A DNA stretch of 64,000 bases from Acinetobacter sp. ANC 3813. GTDB lineage: Bacteria > Pseudomonadota > Gammaproteobacteria > Pseudomonadales > Moraxellaceae. The translations under genes were made by a program, and so were the position numbers. The stretch covers positions 158,311-222,310 of the forward strand of contig NZ_NEGK01000008.1 of NCBI RefSeq assembly GCF_002135435.1, written 5' to 3'. Within the stretch, counting starts at the first letter, position 1. Each line of letters begins with the position of its first letter. Below are positions 10,142 through 21,253 of this stretch, in pieces. The notes below the pieces were generated by a model that did no database searches, was not told where the DNA came from, and saw nothing but the letters and a program-made list of their open reading frames with translations.

Positions 10142-10179
10142 AAAAAAAACCTTTGGACACGCATCCAAAGGCTTTTTTT
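10142..10179. terminator. Bidirectional intrinsic terminator
   Basis: The perfect stem CCTTTGGA/TCCAAAGG with loop CACGCA is preceded by A8 and followed by CT7. It separates the convergent peroxiredoxin and bacterioferritin genes. Confidence 0.92.
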
Positions 10180-10225
10180 ATCAGCTGAATTTGCCCTAAA
10201 AAGCAAATTCAAATTGAAACAGATC

Positions 10226-10690
10226 TTACATCTGCGATTGAATATAATTTTGCAGGCCGATCAATTGAATTAAACGCAGCTGTTTTTCCAGCCAATAGGT
10301 ATGATCTTCTTCCGTATCCGACATTTGCTGACGCAGCATATCGCGGGTCACATAATCGCCTTTTTCTTCACACAGCTTTACGCCTTGCGCCAATTTTTCA
10401 CGCACATGATATTCCAGCGCCAAATCAGCTTTTAAGCAGGTCACCACGTCTTCACCAGTGACAATATCGTCACGGTTCATGTTTGGCGTGCCTTCTAAGA
10501 ACAGCACGCGGCGGATAATCGCATCAGCATGCTGCGCTTCTTCCTGCATTTCATGATCGATACGCTCAAAGATTTTGCTTAGGCCCCAATCTTCATACAT
10601 ACGGGAATGAATCAGGTATTGATCACGAGCAGCCAGTTCGCCACCGATCAGCATATTTAAGTAGTCTACGACTTCTGGATTGCCACGCAT
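10226..10690 (-). CDS. bfr: Bacterioferritin lacking the haem-ligand methionine
   Basis: A 154-residue bacterioferritin that oxidises and stores iron in a 24-subunit shell. Ferroxidase residues are present: E18 (GGEL), E51 and H54 (EEAQHAD), E127 and H130. At position 52, where E. coli Bfr has the Met that coordinates interface haem, this protein has Ala (E51-A52-Q53-H54 against E-M-K-H). It therefore resembles the non-haem subunit found in bacteria with two Bfr types. The start is supported by TATGGAG 9-10 bases upstream of the ATG. Confidence 0.93.
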   Translation of the reverse strand: MRGNPEVVDYLNMLIGGELAARDQYLIHSRMYEDWGLSKIFERIDHEMQEEAQHADAIIRRVLFLEGTPNMNRDDIVTGEDVVTCLKADLALEYHVREKLAQGVKLCEEKGDYVTRDMLRQQMSDTEEDHTYWLEKQLRLIQLIGLQNYIQSQM

Positions 10691-10717
10691 TTTCTTTACT
10701 CCATACCCTTTTCAAAT

Positions 10718-10746
10718 ATTATGGACAAGTTTCAAAATGAATGCAA
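10718..10746 (-). promoter_or_regulatory. Candidate sigma-70 promoter of bfr
   Basis: On the minus strand, TTGCAT (10741-10746) and CATAAT (10718-10723) are separated by 17 bases and lie 28 bases before the bfr start codon. No convincing Fur box was identified. Confidence 0.5.
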
Positions 10747-11065
10747 AATATAAATTTTGTAAGCTTATGATTTATATAAAATTTAAATGATAAACATACG
10801 CATTTGCAGTTCAATTCCGCGCATTTTTCACATATAAAAGAAGCCCTTGCAGAATATTTATAGCGCTTTGAGCGTGAAATAAGCAAAAATCGCTGGGTGC
10901 TGTTTTTTGTAACAATTAACAATGCGTCTTGTTTAGTACAAATATCCGCTGATTGATTCAACACGCCACGCTTGAGTTGCTGCGCAAATCGATGAAGACA
11001 ACACTATACTGACGCTTCATGCATTGCAGTCAAAGACAAGGCGAAAATTTCCAAAGAAGACAGAC
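10747..11065. other. Intergenic stretch without a recognised gene
   Basis: AT-rich spacer between the bfr promoter and the 3' end of rlmF (both genes on the minus strand). I see no convincing gene, tRNA or terminator; the one 81-codon open frame here overlaps the bfr promoter and has no ribosome site. Confidence 0.5.
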
Positions 11066-12040
11066 TTAAGCTGAAGTCCAACGTGCATTCTTCCATGCTT
11101 GCTGCTGCTTTGAATCTAAAAAAGTCCAAGCGACAAAACGGCTTTCTTTTTGTCCCTGCGTCATTTTTATGGTTTTCACATCCACTGCTCCGCTCTTCGC
11201 TATGGCTTTTAAGAGCACAGGCAATGTTGTTTTCTTGGAAACCAGCGTACTAAACCAAAGACATTGCTCAGTGAACTGAATACTCTCTTGCACCATTTGG
11301 CAGACAAATCGCTCTTCGCCGCCATCACACCAGAGTTCGTTTTTTTGACCGCCAAAGTTTAACACCACCTTGCTCTGATCAACCGGCTTGCCCAGTTTTC
11401 TTAATTTTTGCGTTGCTGTCGCGTTGGCTTCATCTTGCGAGGCATGAAATGGCGGATTACACATGGTCAAATCAAAACGATCTGAAGGTTTAATTACCCC
11501 ATTGAAAATATTGCTCGCTGCCTTCTGCAATCGAATCTGAATCCCTTTACGCAGATTCGGGTTGGCCTCCACAATAAATTGAGCGCTTTTAACCGATGCA
11601 GAATGAATGTCTGAGCCGACAAATTTCCAACCATAGCTCCGATGACCAATGATCGGATAAATACAGTTCGCGCCAACCCCAATATCTAACACTTGAACGG
11701 CGTGTCCAGTTGGAATCTGCCCCTTGTTGTTAGCACTCAATAAGTCAGCCAAATAATGAATATAGTCAGCCCTGCCCGGAATAGGCGGGCAAAGATAATC
11801 TTTGGGAATATCCCAATATTGAATGCCATAAAAATGCTTAAGCAACGCTTTATTGAGCATTTTCACAGCGTGCGGATCAGAAAAATCTACCGATAAATCG
11901 TTATATTGATTTGGGTTGACAAAAGGCGCAAGTTCCGGACAACTCTTCATTAACTGAGGAAAATCGTAACGGCTGCGATGCTGATTTCGTGCATGTAATT
12001 CCGATTTTTGCTGCGGAAAAGATTTCTTTGCTTGCGCCAT
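11066..12040 (-). CDS. rlmF: 23S rRNA (adenine(1618)-N6)-methyltransferase
   Basis: RlmF methylates N6 of A1618 in 23S rRNA using SAM. Recognisable blocks are the N-terminal LHARNQHRSRYDF, the CPPIPGRADYIH segment, the SAM-binding LDIGVGANCIYP and the catalytic NPPF in MCNPPFHAS. Alignment with E. coli RlmF starts near MAQAKKSFPQQ, so I use the ATG at 12040 (324 residues); the frame is open to a TTG at 12136 with GGGG upstream, which would add 32 residues unlike the family. It is a single-gene unit. Confidence 0.9.
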   Translation of the reverse strand: MAQAKKSFPQQKSELHARNQHRSRYDFPQLMKSCPELAPFVNPNQYNDLSVDFSDPHAVKMLNKALLKHFYGIQYWDIPKDYLCPPIPGRADYIHYLADLLSANNKGQIPTGHAVQVLDIGVGANCIYPIIGHRSYGWKFVGSDIHSASVKSAQFIVEANPNLRKGIQIRLQKAASNIFNGVIKPSDRFDLTMCNPPFHASQDEANATATQKLRKLGKPVDQSKVVLNFGGQKNELWCDGGEERFVCQMVQESIQFTEQCLWFSTLVSKKTTLPVLLKAIAKSGAVDVKTIKMTQGQKESRFVAWTFLDSKQQQAWKNARWTSA

Positions 12041-12300
12041 GTGTATGCCAATCATCAACGGGAGAACAGAATTATCTGATAAGGCAGGATCTATACCTGC
12101 AAATTCATCAATATTGTACGTGAATTTAACTGACAATGACGCCCCAATCCTTTTATTTGTCTATCTGCAAAATCAATAACCACTTGGACATCTATTCTTA
12201 TTTAATCTGGAAATTTTTGTTTGCTATAGCATCAAATCTCACTAAACAAAACCGTTAAACATTGATTGAAATTTAAGCATGGAACATGAAGAATCAACAA
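12041..12300. other. Upstream region of rlmF
   Basis: About 260 AT-rich bases between the rlmF start and an isolated terminator-like hairpin. No gene seen; it should hold the rlmF promoter. Confidence 0.4.
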
Positions 12301-12331
12301 AAAAGCCCAAATCGGTAGGTTTGGGCTTTTT
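12301..12331. terminator. Orphan terminator-like hairpin
   Basis: The 11-bp stem AAAAGCCCAAA/TTTGGGCTTTT with an 8-base loop is followed by T and works on paper in both directions, but no gene ends nearby on either strand (rlmF starts to the left, the SH3b gene starts to the right). It may be left over from a lost or exchanged gene. Confidence 0.7.
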
Positions 12332-12445
12332 ACATCAAAATAAAGCCATGATTTATATGAAATAAAAAATAGCATTTCGTATAACGTGTATTATGTTAAT
12401 TTTAGAAAATATCAATAATTCTATTTAATCGTAGGAAACATAAAA

Positions 12446-12514
12446 TTGTCTATTCCACTAAGTGAAATCGAAAAGTTGACTAAGAACCCTGAATGGCAAA
12501 AAACATTCAAATAA
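12446..12514 (+). pseudogene. Out-of-frame 5' end of the SH3b gene
   Basis: Starting at TTG 12446, nine bases after an AGGA ribosome site, the frame reads MSIPLSEIEKLTKNPEWQKTFK then TAA at 12512-12514. It overlaps the downstream frame at CAAAAAAC (12497-12504). One extra A in this A6 tract would fuse it to the SH3b frame and give a 236-residue protein. NPEWQ also resembles KPEVQQ and DPRVQK further along the same protein, which supports a common gene. Confidence 0.6.
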
Positions 12515-13155
12515 TTAATCAAATCCTAATAAATTTTCAAACGGGTCTTACTTCCTTTTTTAATAAGCCTGAAGTGCAACAAACATTAATAGCCATCCAA
12601 AATACCTCTATTGCTCTTAATAAATATTTAAATGATCCGAGAGTTCAAAAAAATCTACAAAATTTCCAAATGTTAGTAGTTAATATTGTGAACAATCAAA
12701 ATTTTCAGAAAAACTACATCAACAATCAAAAAATTGATAACAAAGAGAATTTTATTTTTTTTGAAGAAAGTATTCGTGATGAAATTAATTTTTCTGATGA
12801 ACTTCAATCTTTTGAAAATGAGGAAGAGAAAAATAAGTTTTTAGATTTTTTTATACAATTTTTCTTTATTATTCTTATGTTTCATATAGATAACTTAGAA
12901 GTAACTTCTGACTTTAAGGAAACCTATGTCTACTATCTTAATAAGATTGAATCAAAAGGTGTAACCATTTCTCGTGTTAACTTAAGAGAAGCTCCAAATT
13001 TTCAAAGTGAATCGATTATTGCTATTCCTAGAAATACACCGTTGAAAGTATATAAAGAAGTTACCAATGGATGGATTAAAGTTTCTGTGAATATAAATAA
13101 TATAGATCTTGATGGGTATGTATCTGAGGCTTATATAAAAAAAGTTAAAAATTAA
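12493..13155 (+). CDS. SH3b-domain protein with one membrane segment, probably frameshifted at its start
   Basis: Function unknown. The first 70 residues are helical and Asn/Gln-rich with repeated (K/N/D)P(E/R)xQ units; an acidic stretch (about 85-115) precedes one strongly hydrophobic segment (DFFIQFFFIILMF, about 117-129). Residues 155-217 form a bacterial SH3 domain (ISRVNLREAPNFQSES, then NGWIKV and GYVSEAYIKK), a fold that often binds cell-wall peptides. The ATG at 12493 has no ribosome site; the likely real start lies upstream in another frame. The AT-rich codon use differs sharply from the neighbours, which suggests horizontal origin. Confidence 0.65.
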   Translation: MAKNIQIINQILINFQTGLTSFFNKPEVQQTLIAIQNTSIALNKYLNDPRVQKNLQNFQMLVVNIVNNQNFQKNYINNQKIDNKENFIFFEESIRDEINFSDELQSFENEEEKNKFLDFFIQFFFIILMFHIDNLEVTSDFKETYVYYLNKIESKGVTISRVNLREAPNFQSESIIAIPRNTPLKVYKEVTNGWIKVSVNINNIDLDGYVSEAYIKKVKN

Positions 13156-13541
13156 TATGATTTAAACTCTTTTTTAGCGGTCGATGGCAAATAGATGAGT
13201 GCTCAATCATAAGGATAAGATTTAATACAATAGATTCTACACGAAATGAAGAAGCCTAGACCGAAGATCTAGGCTTCAAATTAAAGCGCACTAGTTAGAT
13301 ATGACTCTTTGTCCATCTATTTATGAGATTTTGCGTCCACAATAAGAAGAATATGCATCTATCCAACACTTACCCCATCTTCGCGTTTTTAAATCAATAA
13401 AAAATTACTTTTGCAGCGCTCTCATAAGATTTCTGCTGAATTTAGAGCACATTAAACTCAATCATCAACATATATTTTTTCAAATTAATCAAAGACAAAA
13501 ATAAATATTATCAATATGATAAAAAAATAAGTCACTTTAAG
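13156..13541. other. Intergenic stretch, hairpin only
   Basis: 386 AT-rich bases with no gene seen. The only structure is the hairpin at 13251-13277; the promoter of the downstream reductase should lie near its right end. Confidence 0.45.
13251..13277. other. Inverted repeat/hairpin after the SH3b gene
   Basis: The 10-bp perfect arms GAAGCCTAGA and TCTAGGCTTC flank a 7-base loop. There is no T tract on the plus side and only a weak one on the minus side, so it is at best a poor terminator. Confidence 0.6.
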
Positions 13542-14615
13542 TTGAAGAATGTGAATACCCAAACAACAAAACCAATATTCGTTACAGGTGCCACAGGCTA
13601 TATTGCCAGCTGGGTCATTAAAAATCTGCTTGAACAAGGACACACCGTACACGCCACCGTACGCGACTTGAATAAGAAAAAAAGCTTTGCTCACTTAGAA
13701 AATATCGCAAACCAAAGCACTGGCACACTCAAACTGTTTGAAGCCAATTTACTGACACCACATGCCTTTGATGAAGCCATGCAAGGCTGTGAAATTGTGC
13801 TGCACATGGCCTCACCTTTTGTGGTGACCAATTATAAAGATGCTGTAAAAGACATTATCGAACCCGCTATTTTAGGCACTGAAAATGTGCTGAACAGCGT
13901 GAATGCCACCGAATCGGTCAAGCGCGTTGTGGTCACTTCCAGTATTGCCTCGACCTATGGCGATGCCATTGATATTCAAAAAACAGCCCATAATGAATTT
14001 GATGAATCGCATTGGAACAGCACCAGCTCAGAAACTCATCAGCCTTATCCATATTCTAAAGTCATGGCCGAACGTAAAGCTTGGGAGATGCAAAAAGCGC
14101 AGCAACGCTGGGAACTGGTCTGTGTAAATCCAGCCTTGGTCCTTGGCCCATCTTTAACCGCGATGACCAAATCCGGCAGCGTGGAAGTTTTAGAACAGTT
14201 TGCCAACGGCATGACACTGGCTGGCGTTCCGCCGATGTGGAATGGCATTGTTGATGTACGCGATGTTGCCGATGCACATTTGCAGGCGGCATTCAATCCG
14301 AAAGCCGAAGGCCGTTATATTATCAGCGGCGGCACACTCAGTCTGCTGGAAATGGGCAAAATTCTGCGCCAGCACTTTGGCCCTAAATTCCCCTTCCCGC
14401 GCAACCAGCTGCCTAAAACCGCATTTAAATTGTTTGGCCCGCTGGCAGGTTTTTCCAAGTCTTTTGTTGAGCTGAATATGGGTTATCCAATCTACTTCAA
14501 TGCATCTAAGAGCCAAGCCGAATTGGGTATTCAATATCGCAATATTGAAACCAGTCTAGTTGAGCATTTTCAACAACTGTTGGATGACGGTGTCGTAAAG
14601 AAATATATTCCATAG
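13542..14615 (+). CDS. NAD(P)-dependent epimerase/dihydroflavonol-4-reductase-like oxidoreductase
   Basis: An extended short-chain dehydrogenase of 357 residues. The Rossmann motif TGATGYIASWV (about 16-26) binds NAD(P), HMASP follows, and the catalytic Tyr-Lys pair is in YPYSKVMAE. The family reduces aldehydes or ketones; the substrate is not predictable. The frame opens with TTG at 13542; a GTG at 13551 is an alternative start. Its GC-richer codon use contrasts with the SH3b gene upstream. It ends in a clear terminator. Confidence 0.82.
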   Translation: MKNVNTQTTKPIFVTGATGYIASWVIKNLLEQGHTVHATVRDLNKKKSFAHLENIANQSTGTLKLFEANLLTPHAFDEAMQGCEIVLHMASPFVVTNYKDAVKDIIEPAILGTENVLNSVNATESVKRVVVTSSIASTYGDAIDIQKTAHNEFDESHWNSTSSETHQPYPYSKVMAERKAWEMQKAQQRWELVCVNPALVLGPSLTAMTKSGSVEVLEQFANGMTLAGVPPMWNGIVDVRDVADAHLQAAFNPKAEGRYIISGGTLSLLEMGKILRQHFGPKFPFPRNQLPKTAFKLFGPLAGFSKSFVELNMGYPIYFNASKSQAELGIQYRNIETSLVEHFQQLLDDGVVKKYIP

Positions 14616-14630
14616 TCCAATCTTCTTCAT

Positions 14631-14657
14631 AAAAAAGCCGCCTATTGGCGGTTTTTT
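14631..14657. terminator. Bidirectional intrinsic terminator
   Basis: CCGCC/GGCGG with a TATT loop, flanked by A6G and T6. It lies between the convergent reductase and ligA. Confidence 0.85.
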
Positions 14658-14678
14658 ATTCAATTTCAAAGCAGGTCT

Positions 14679-16709
<2,031 letters not shown>

Positions 16710-16714
16710 TCACC

Positions 16715-16744
16715 ATAAAAAAGGGCGGTAAATTCTCCGCCCTC
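16715..16744 (-). terminator. Intrinsic terminator between zipA and ligA
   Basis: On the minus strand AGGGCGG/CCGCCCT with an 8-base loop is followed by six T. It lies just before the ligA start codon, so transcripts from smc-zipA may be partly stopped here. Confidence 0.75.
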
Positions 16745-16811
16745 AAAAAAATCGTCTTCTGCAGATATTATAAAAATCCGCAGAATTGACTGCAATGAAA
16801 AAAATGCAGTC

Positions 16812-17789
16812 TTATGCTTCTGCTGCCGCTTGGCCTGGACGGTAATCAATCGCCTGATGACGCCAATGCTCACGCAGTTGCGGGGTAAATTCCTGATTAT
16901 TCTGATCGTAGACCGTGCCTTCAATTTCACGCGCGATTAAACGCGAAACACTGTCCATGGTGTCAAAAGCAATCTGCACATCGCCATGCGGCAATGCCAA
17001 GAAAAACGCCAAGCCTTTAACTTGTTCAGTAGACAATGTTTCCAAATCAAAACCTGCAGCGCCATCATTGCTGATTTGCAGCACAGAGAACAGTAAGCGG
17101 CTGCCATCTTCACTATAGCGGTGGAAGCAAGCCATTTCGCCAAAGCGCAGACCGTATTTCAACAGCACTTTCAACGCCTTTTCACCCGACAAAGCACGGC
17201 TGTCTGGATAGACATTCAAGGCAATATAGGTTTCTGCGGTCGCTAATGCGCTTTCGTCATCCACCAATTTCTGTTCGTACAAATGCGCATCTAAAATATT
17301 GCTTTCATCTTCAAACTCGCTGATTTCAGCTTTTTCGATTTGATTCAGGCTCAGTTCTGGCGCTTTTTCTGCTGCTGGCGCTTCTGGTTTCTTCTCAGCA
17401 GATGTTTCTGCATGCACAGGCCCTTGCTCTTCAGATGCAACAGGCCCTGTTTCGATGGCTGGCTGTTCAGAAGCCTTCTGAGGAGCTTCCTGCTCAGCAG
17501 CAGGATCGGCAGCTTGGGCATCAGCCGCTGTTACAGCCTGCGCTGCTGGCGCGGTTTCTTCTGCTTCCACAGCCGCCAATGTCGGCTCTACCCGCTCGAC
17601 TGGCGCATCTGCAGCATTCAGCTGGCTGCGCACATGGCGCGGAATCACCGGCTGCTGGCTGTCTGGGTCGATATGCAGCTCAGAATCTAAGGATGGCGCT
17701 GCATCGGATGGCTTTCTTAAAATCAGCTTGAGGCCAACTAAAATTAAAATGACCGCGACGACAATCCCAACGATTGTGGTGATTTCCAT
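16812..17789 (-). CDS. zipA: Cell division protein ZipA
   Basis: ZipA anchors FtsZ to the inner membrane at the division site. Residues 2-27 (MEITTIVGIVVAVILILVGLKLIL) form the N-terminal membrane anchor with the tail in the cytoplasm; residues 40-150 are a Pro/Gln/Ala/Glu-rich flexible linker; the last 140 residues are the FtsZ-binding domain. I start at ATG 17789 (325 residues), which has GGAG seven bases upstream; a TTG 15 bases earlier is less likely. It starts 1 base after the smc stop codon. Confidence 0.92.
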   Translation of the reverse strand: MEITTIVGIVVAVILILVGLKLILRKPSDAAPSLDSELHIDPDSQQPVIPRHVRSQLNAADAPVERVEPTLAAVEAEETAPAAQAVTAADAQAADPAAEQEAPQKASEQPAIETGPVASEEQGPVHAETSAEKKPEAPAAEKAPELSLNQIEKAEISEFEDESNILDAHLYEQKLVDDESALATAETYIALNVYPDSRALSGEKALKVLLKYGLRFGEMACFHRYSEDGSRLLFSVLQISNDGAAGFDLETLSTEQVKGLAFFLALPHGDVQIAFDTMDSVSRLIAREIEGTVYDQNNQEFTPQLREHWRHQAIDYRPGQAAAEA

Positions 17790-17790
17790 G

Positions 17791-20700
17791 TTATGACTCC
17801 GCAACTAACCCGTATTCTTTTGCCTGTTCTAAATTCACAGTCACTAATTTTGAAGTTCCCGGTTCCGGCATGGTCACACCGAGCAAGTCAGTTGCCATGG
17901 TCATCGCCAGTTTGTTATGTGTAATGTAAATGAATTGAACCTGTTCAGATAGTTCTTTTACCAAATTACAAAACCTTCCTACATTTGCATCGTCTAAAGG
18001 CGCATCCACTTCATCCAGCACACAGAATGGCGCAGGATTCAAACGGAAAATCGCAAAGACCAAAGCCAATGCGGTCAGGGCTTTTTCGCCGCCAGAAAGC
18101 AGCGCCAATGAACTGTTGCGCTTACCCGGCGGCCGCGCCATCAGTTTTACACCCGATTGCCACCCATCTTCAAGACTTAAGCTCGCTTCACCGCCATTAA
18201 ATACTTTTGGAAACAGCTCCTGCAGCTCAGCATTCACCTGATCAAAGGTGGTCATGAACAGTTTACGGGTTTCCTGATCGATGCTTTTCATGGCGCCTTG
18301 CAGCTGATCTACGGTTTTTTCCAAATCTTCAATTTGATGGCTCAGTTCTTCATAGCGCTTCGACACTTCTTCATATTCAGCAGACGCCGCCAAGTTCACT
18401 GCGCCTAATTTATCAAACTGCTGCTGCGCTTTTTCCAGCTTCTGCTGGTGCGCTGCCACATCGATGGACAGCCCTGTCAGCATTTCACTGTTCAGCTCTT
18501 TCAGCTGTTCGCTGTAATGCTGCAAGTCAGACTTGGCTGCCTGCCAAGCTAAACGCTTCTCTTCCAGCTCAGTGCGCAGTTTTTCATCCTGCAGCTGATG
18601 GCTGTGGCGCTGCTCCGTCAGTTCTTTTTGCTTAGATTGGACACTGTTCAACTCCTGCTGCCATTCCGTCCATTTCTTTTGCAGTTTTTCAGTGATTTCT
18701 GCCTGCTCTGCATGCTGTGACTGCAGGCTTGGCAGTTCCAGCTGCATTGGATCGACAAATTTCTTGGCCTGCTCCATCTGCACAGCAATCTGCTGACGCT
18801 GGGCTTTTAAGAACATGCTATCTTTTTCCAGCAATTCAATTTGCTGCTTAGCCTGCAAGGCTTGGCGGCGGATCAGCTCAAGTTCCTGCTGCGCCTTTTG
18901 CGTTACTTGCTGGGAATCTTCCAGCTGACCTGTCAGCTCTTCGGCTTGATATTGCAGTGTTTTAAAGTTGGGCAGCGCCTGTTCCAGCTTCATATTCAAC
19001 GCATGCAGATCAATTTCAAGATCATCTTTCTGCATCGCATCTTCTTCCAGCTGCGCATCAACCTGCATCAGCTGGTCGCTCAATTGCTGCTTATGCACAG
19101 AAAACGCCTGCGCCGCGCTTTGCACTTTAGCCACAGCGACATCGGCCTGCTGCAATTCTTTTTGCAGATTTTTCAGCATATCGCTGTCTGCCTGATAGGC
19201 TTTTTGCAATTCTTTTTGCTGTTCCAGCAGTGCAGGCAAAGCCTGTTCTGCCAAAGTAAATGCCGGCAATTTTTCAGCCAACAACTGTTCGATTTCATCC
19301 AAGCGGACACGGTGGCTCAATGCACCCTGACCCGCTTGACTGTCTTCATCATAATGCAGGCCAATCACCCAATCGGCACCGACTTGATAGCCTTCCAGCG
19401 TCAAAATAGACTGTCCAGCCTGCAGCTGTGCCTGATACGGCAAAGCCTGCTGCAGCGTGTCAGCTACCCCTGTCTGCAGCCAAAGTGAAGACTGCGGCGC
19501 TTCAATCCAATCCGCCAAACACGCCAATTTCGGCAAAGAAATTTTCGCCATGCTGGATGGAGCTTTTAACTGACGCGCAACGCTGTCTTGAAACTCATCC
19601 GCATGCTCCAAGACCTGTGCATGCAGCCATTTCGCTAAATATTTTTCAATCAGCGCCGCATGTACTTTGCCTTGTGCCGACAGCTGCAGCGCCTGCATCA
19701 GGCGTAACGTGTCGGTTTTGGCTTTAGGGGTGGCTTTAATCAGCAGCTGGTTTAAATTCTTTTGCTCAGATTGTAATACCTGAATTTCAGATTTCAGTTC
19801 CTGCATCCGAGATTTCTGCTGCGTCAATTCGTCAGTCAGCTGCTCTAACTGCTGCTTCACATCGGTAATCTGCTGTTCTTTATTCGCGCAAATCTGCTGC
19901 AGCTGCACTTTGAGCTGTTCCAGCTGCTCCAGTTCATCTTGCTGCGCATGATTGACAATCTGAGCGGATTGCTGTTTCAAGGTATCCTTTTGCTGCTCTA
20001 AGCGCCCAATATTTTTGCTCAGCTGCTCGCTTTGCGCCAGCATCTGCATTTTTTGCTGCTGCTGTTTTTCCACCTGCGCTTTAATTTGCTCATACTGCTG
20101 CAGCACGCTCGATTGCTGTGCTTTTAGGTCACTAAAACCCTGTGTACGCGCTTGGCTATGGCTTTCCTGCTGCTTGAGCTGCTCTTCAAACTCGTCCTGC
20201 TGAGCGTGCAATGTTTCCAGCTGCAAATCAATGAGCTGCAGACGTTCTTTGCTTTGAAATTTCTGCTGTTCAAGCTGCACCAAACTTTCTGAATTTTGTG
20301 AATACAGCGCCTGCTTTTGCTCCAGCGTCATTTTCAATTCAGCCAGCTTTTTCTCAGCCTGCTGCCACTCATTTTGCAAAGGCGTCGACTGCTGAATTAA
20401 GCGCTGAAACAATTCACTGGTCGAAGTTAAGTCATGCTCTAAAGTGTTCAGTTCAGAGCGCACCAGCTTAAAGCTTTCTCCCAGCGTGTTCATCTGCACC
20501 GTATATTCCTGCTGCAGGCGGCTGCTTTGCTCACATTGAAAAGACAACACTTCAATTTTAATGGTGCGGATTTGTGTTTCGAGTTCTTTATATTGCACCG
20601 CCGTTTCAGACTGGCGCTTTAAAGTCTTCAGCTGTGATTTCAGCTCAGATGCAATATCTTCCAAACGGGATAAATTTTGCGTAGTGTGTTCTAAATGCTG

Positions 20701-21243
20701 CGTGGTCTCACGGCGGCGCGCCTGATAGCGTGACACACCTGCAGCCTCTTCAATAAAGACCCGCATTTCTTCAGGCTTGGCATCGACCAGACGGTTGATC
20801 ATGCCCTGCTCAATAATTGAATATGAACGGGGGCCTAAACCTGTGCCTAAGAAAATATCGGTAATATCACGGCGGCGGCATTTGGTGCCATTTAAAAAAT
20901 ATTCAGACTTGCCGTCGCGGTTGACCTGACGGCGCACCGCCAGCTCGCTGTAGGCATTATATGCGCCGCCCAGTTTGCCGTAGGTATTGTCAAAATGCAG
21001 CTCTACACTGGCCATGCCCACAGGTTTGCGTTTGACCGTTCCGGTAAAAATCACATCCTGCATGCTGCCGCCGCGCAATTGGCGCGCGCTGGATTCACCC
21101 ATCACCCAGCGGATGGCGTCAATCACATTGGATTTGCCGCATCCGTTTGGGCCTACGACCGCGGTGCGGTTCTCTTTAAATTGTAATGTTGTACTGTCGG
21201 CAAAAGATTTGAAGCCTGAAAGTTTTAAACTGCTTAAACGCAT
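17791..21243 (-). CDS. smc: Chromosome segregation ATPase Smc
   Basis: Smc is the ATPase of bacterial condensin and acts with ScpA and ScpB (both encoded near 2-3.4 kb here). The Walker A motif GPNGCGKSN is at residues 31-39 and the C-terminal head has LLSGGEKALTALAL (signature) followed by the Walker B region CVLDEVDAPLDDANV. Between them lie two long Gln-rich coiled coils and a hinge at about residues 500-650. I start at ATG 21243, which has AGGA upstream and gives the family opening MRLSSLKLSGFKSF (1150 residues), not 45 bases further upstream. It is 10 bases after the GntR gene. Confidence 0.96.
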   Translation of the reverse strand: MRLSSLKLSGFKSFADSTTLQFKENRTAVVGPNGCGKSNVIDAIRWVMGESSARQLRGGSMQDVIFTGTVKRKPVGMASVELHFDNTYGKLGGAYNAYSELAVRRQVNRDGKSEYFLNGTKCRRRDITDIFLGTGLGPRSYSIIEQGMINRLVDAKPEEMRVFIEEAAGVSRYQARRRETTQHLEHTTQNLSRLEDIASELKSQLKTLKRQSETAVQYKELETQIRTIKIEVLSFQCEQSSRLQQEYTVQMNTLGESFKLVRSELNTLEHDLTSTSELFQRLIQQSTPLQNEWQQAEKKLAELKMTLEQKQALYSQNSESLVQLEQQKFQSKERLQLIDLQLETLHAQQDEFEEQLKQQESHSQARTQGFSDLKAQQSSVLQQYEQIKAQVEKQQQQKMQMLAQSEQLSKNIGRLEQQKDTLKQQSAQIVNHAQQDELEQLEQLKVQLQQICANKEQQITDVKQQLEQLTDELTQQKSRMQELKSEIQVLQSEQKNLNQLLIKATPKAKTDTLRLMQALQLSAQGKVHAALIEKYLAKWLHAQVLEHADEFQDSVARQLKAPSSMAKISLPKLACLADWIEAPQSSLWLQTGVADTLQQALPYQAQLQAGQSILTLEGYQVGADWVIGLHYDEDSQAGQGALSHRVRLDEIEQLLAEKLPAFTLAEQALPALLEQQKELQKAYQADSDMLKNLQKELQQADVAVAKVQSAAQAFSVHKQQLSDQLMQVDAQLEEDAMQKDDLEIDLHALNMKLEQALPNFKTLQYQAEELTGQLEDSQQVTQKAQQELELIRRQALQAKQQIELLEKDSMFLKAQRQQIAVQMEQAKKFVDPMQLELPSLQSQHAEQAEITEKLQKKWTEWQQELNSVQSKQKELTEQRHSHQLQDEKLRTELEEKRLAWQAAKSDLQHYSEQLKELNSEMLTGLSIDVAAHQQKLEKAQQQFDKLGAVNLAASAEYEEVSKRYEELSHQIEDLEKTVDQLQGAMKSIDQETRKLFMTTFDQVNAELQELFPKVFNGGEASLSLEDGWQSGVKLMARPPGKRNSSLALLSGGEKALTALALVFAIFRLNPAPFCVLDEVDAPLDDANVGRFCNLVKELSEQVQFIYITHNKLAMTMATDLLGVTMPEPGTSKLVTVNLEQAKEYGLVAES

Positions 21244-21253
21244 AGTGTCCTGA

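Noticed and set aside
10719..10964. 81-codon minus-strand open frame upstream of bfr
   Set aside because: It overlaps the bfr promoter, has no ribosome site and its protein has random-looking composition.
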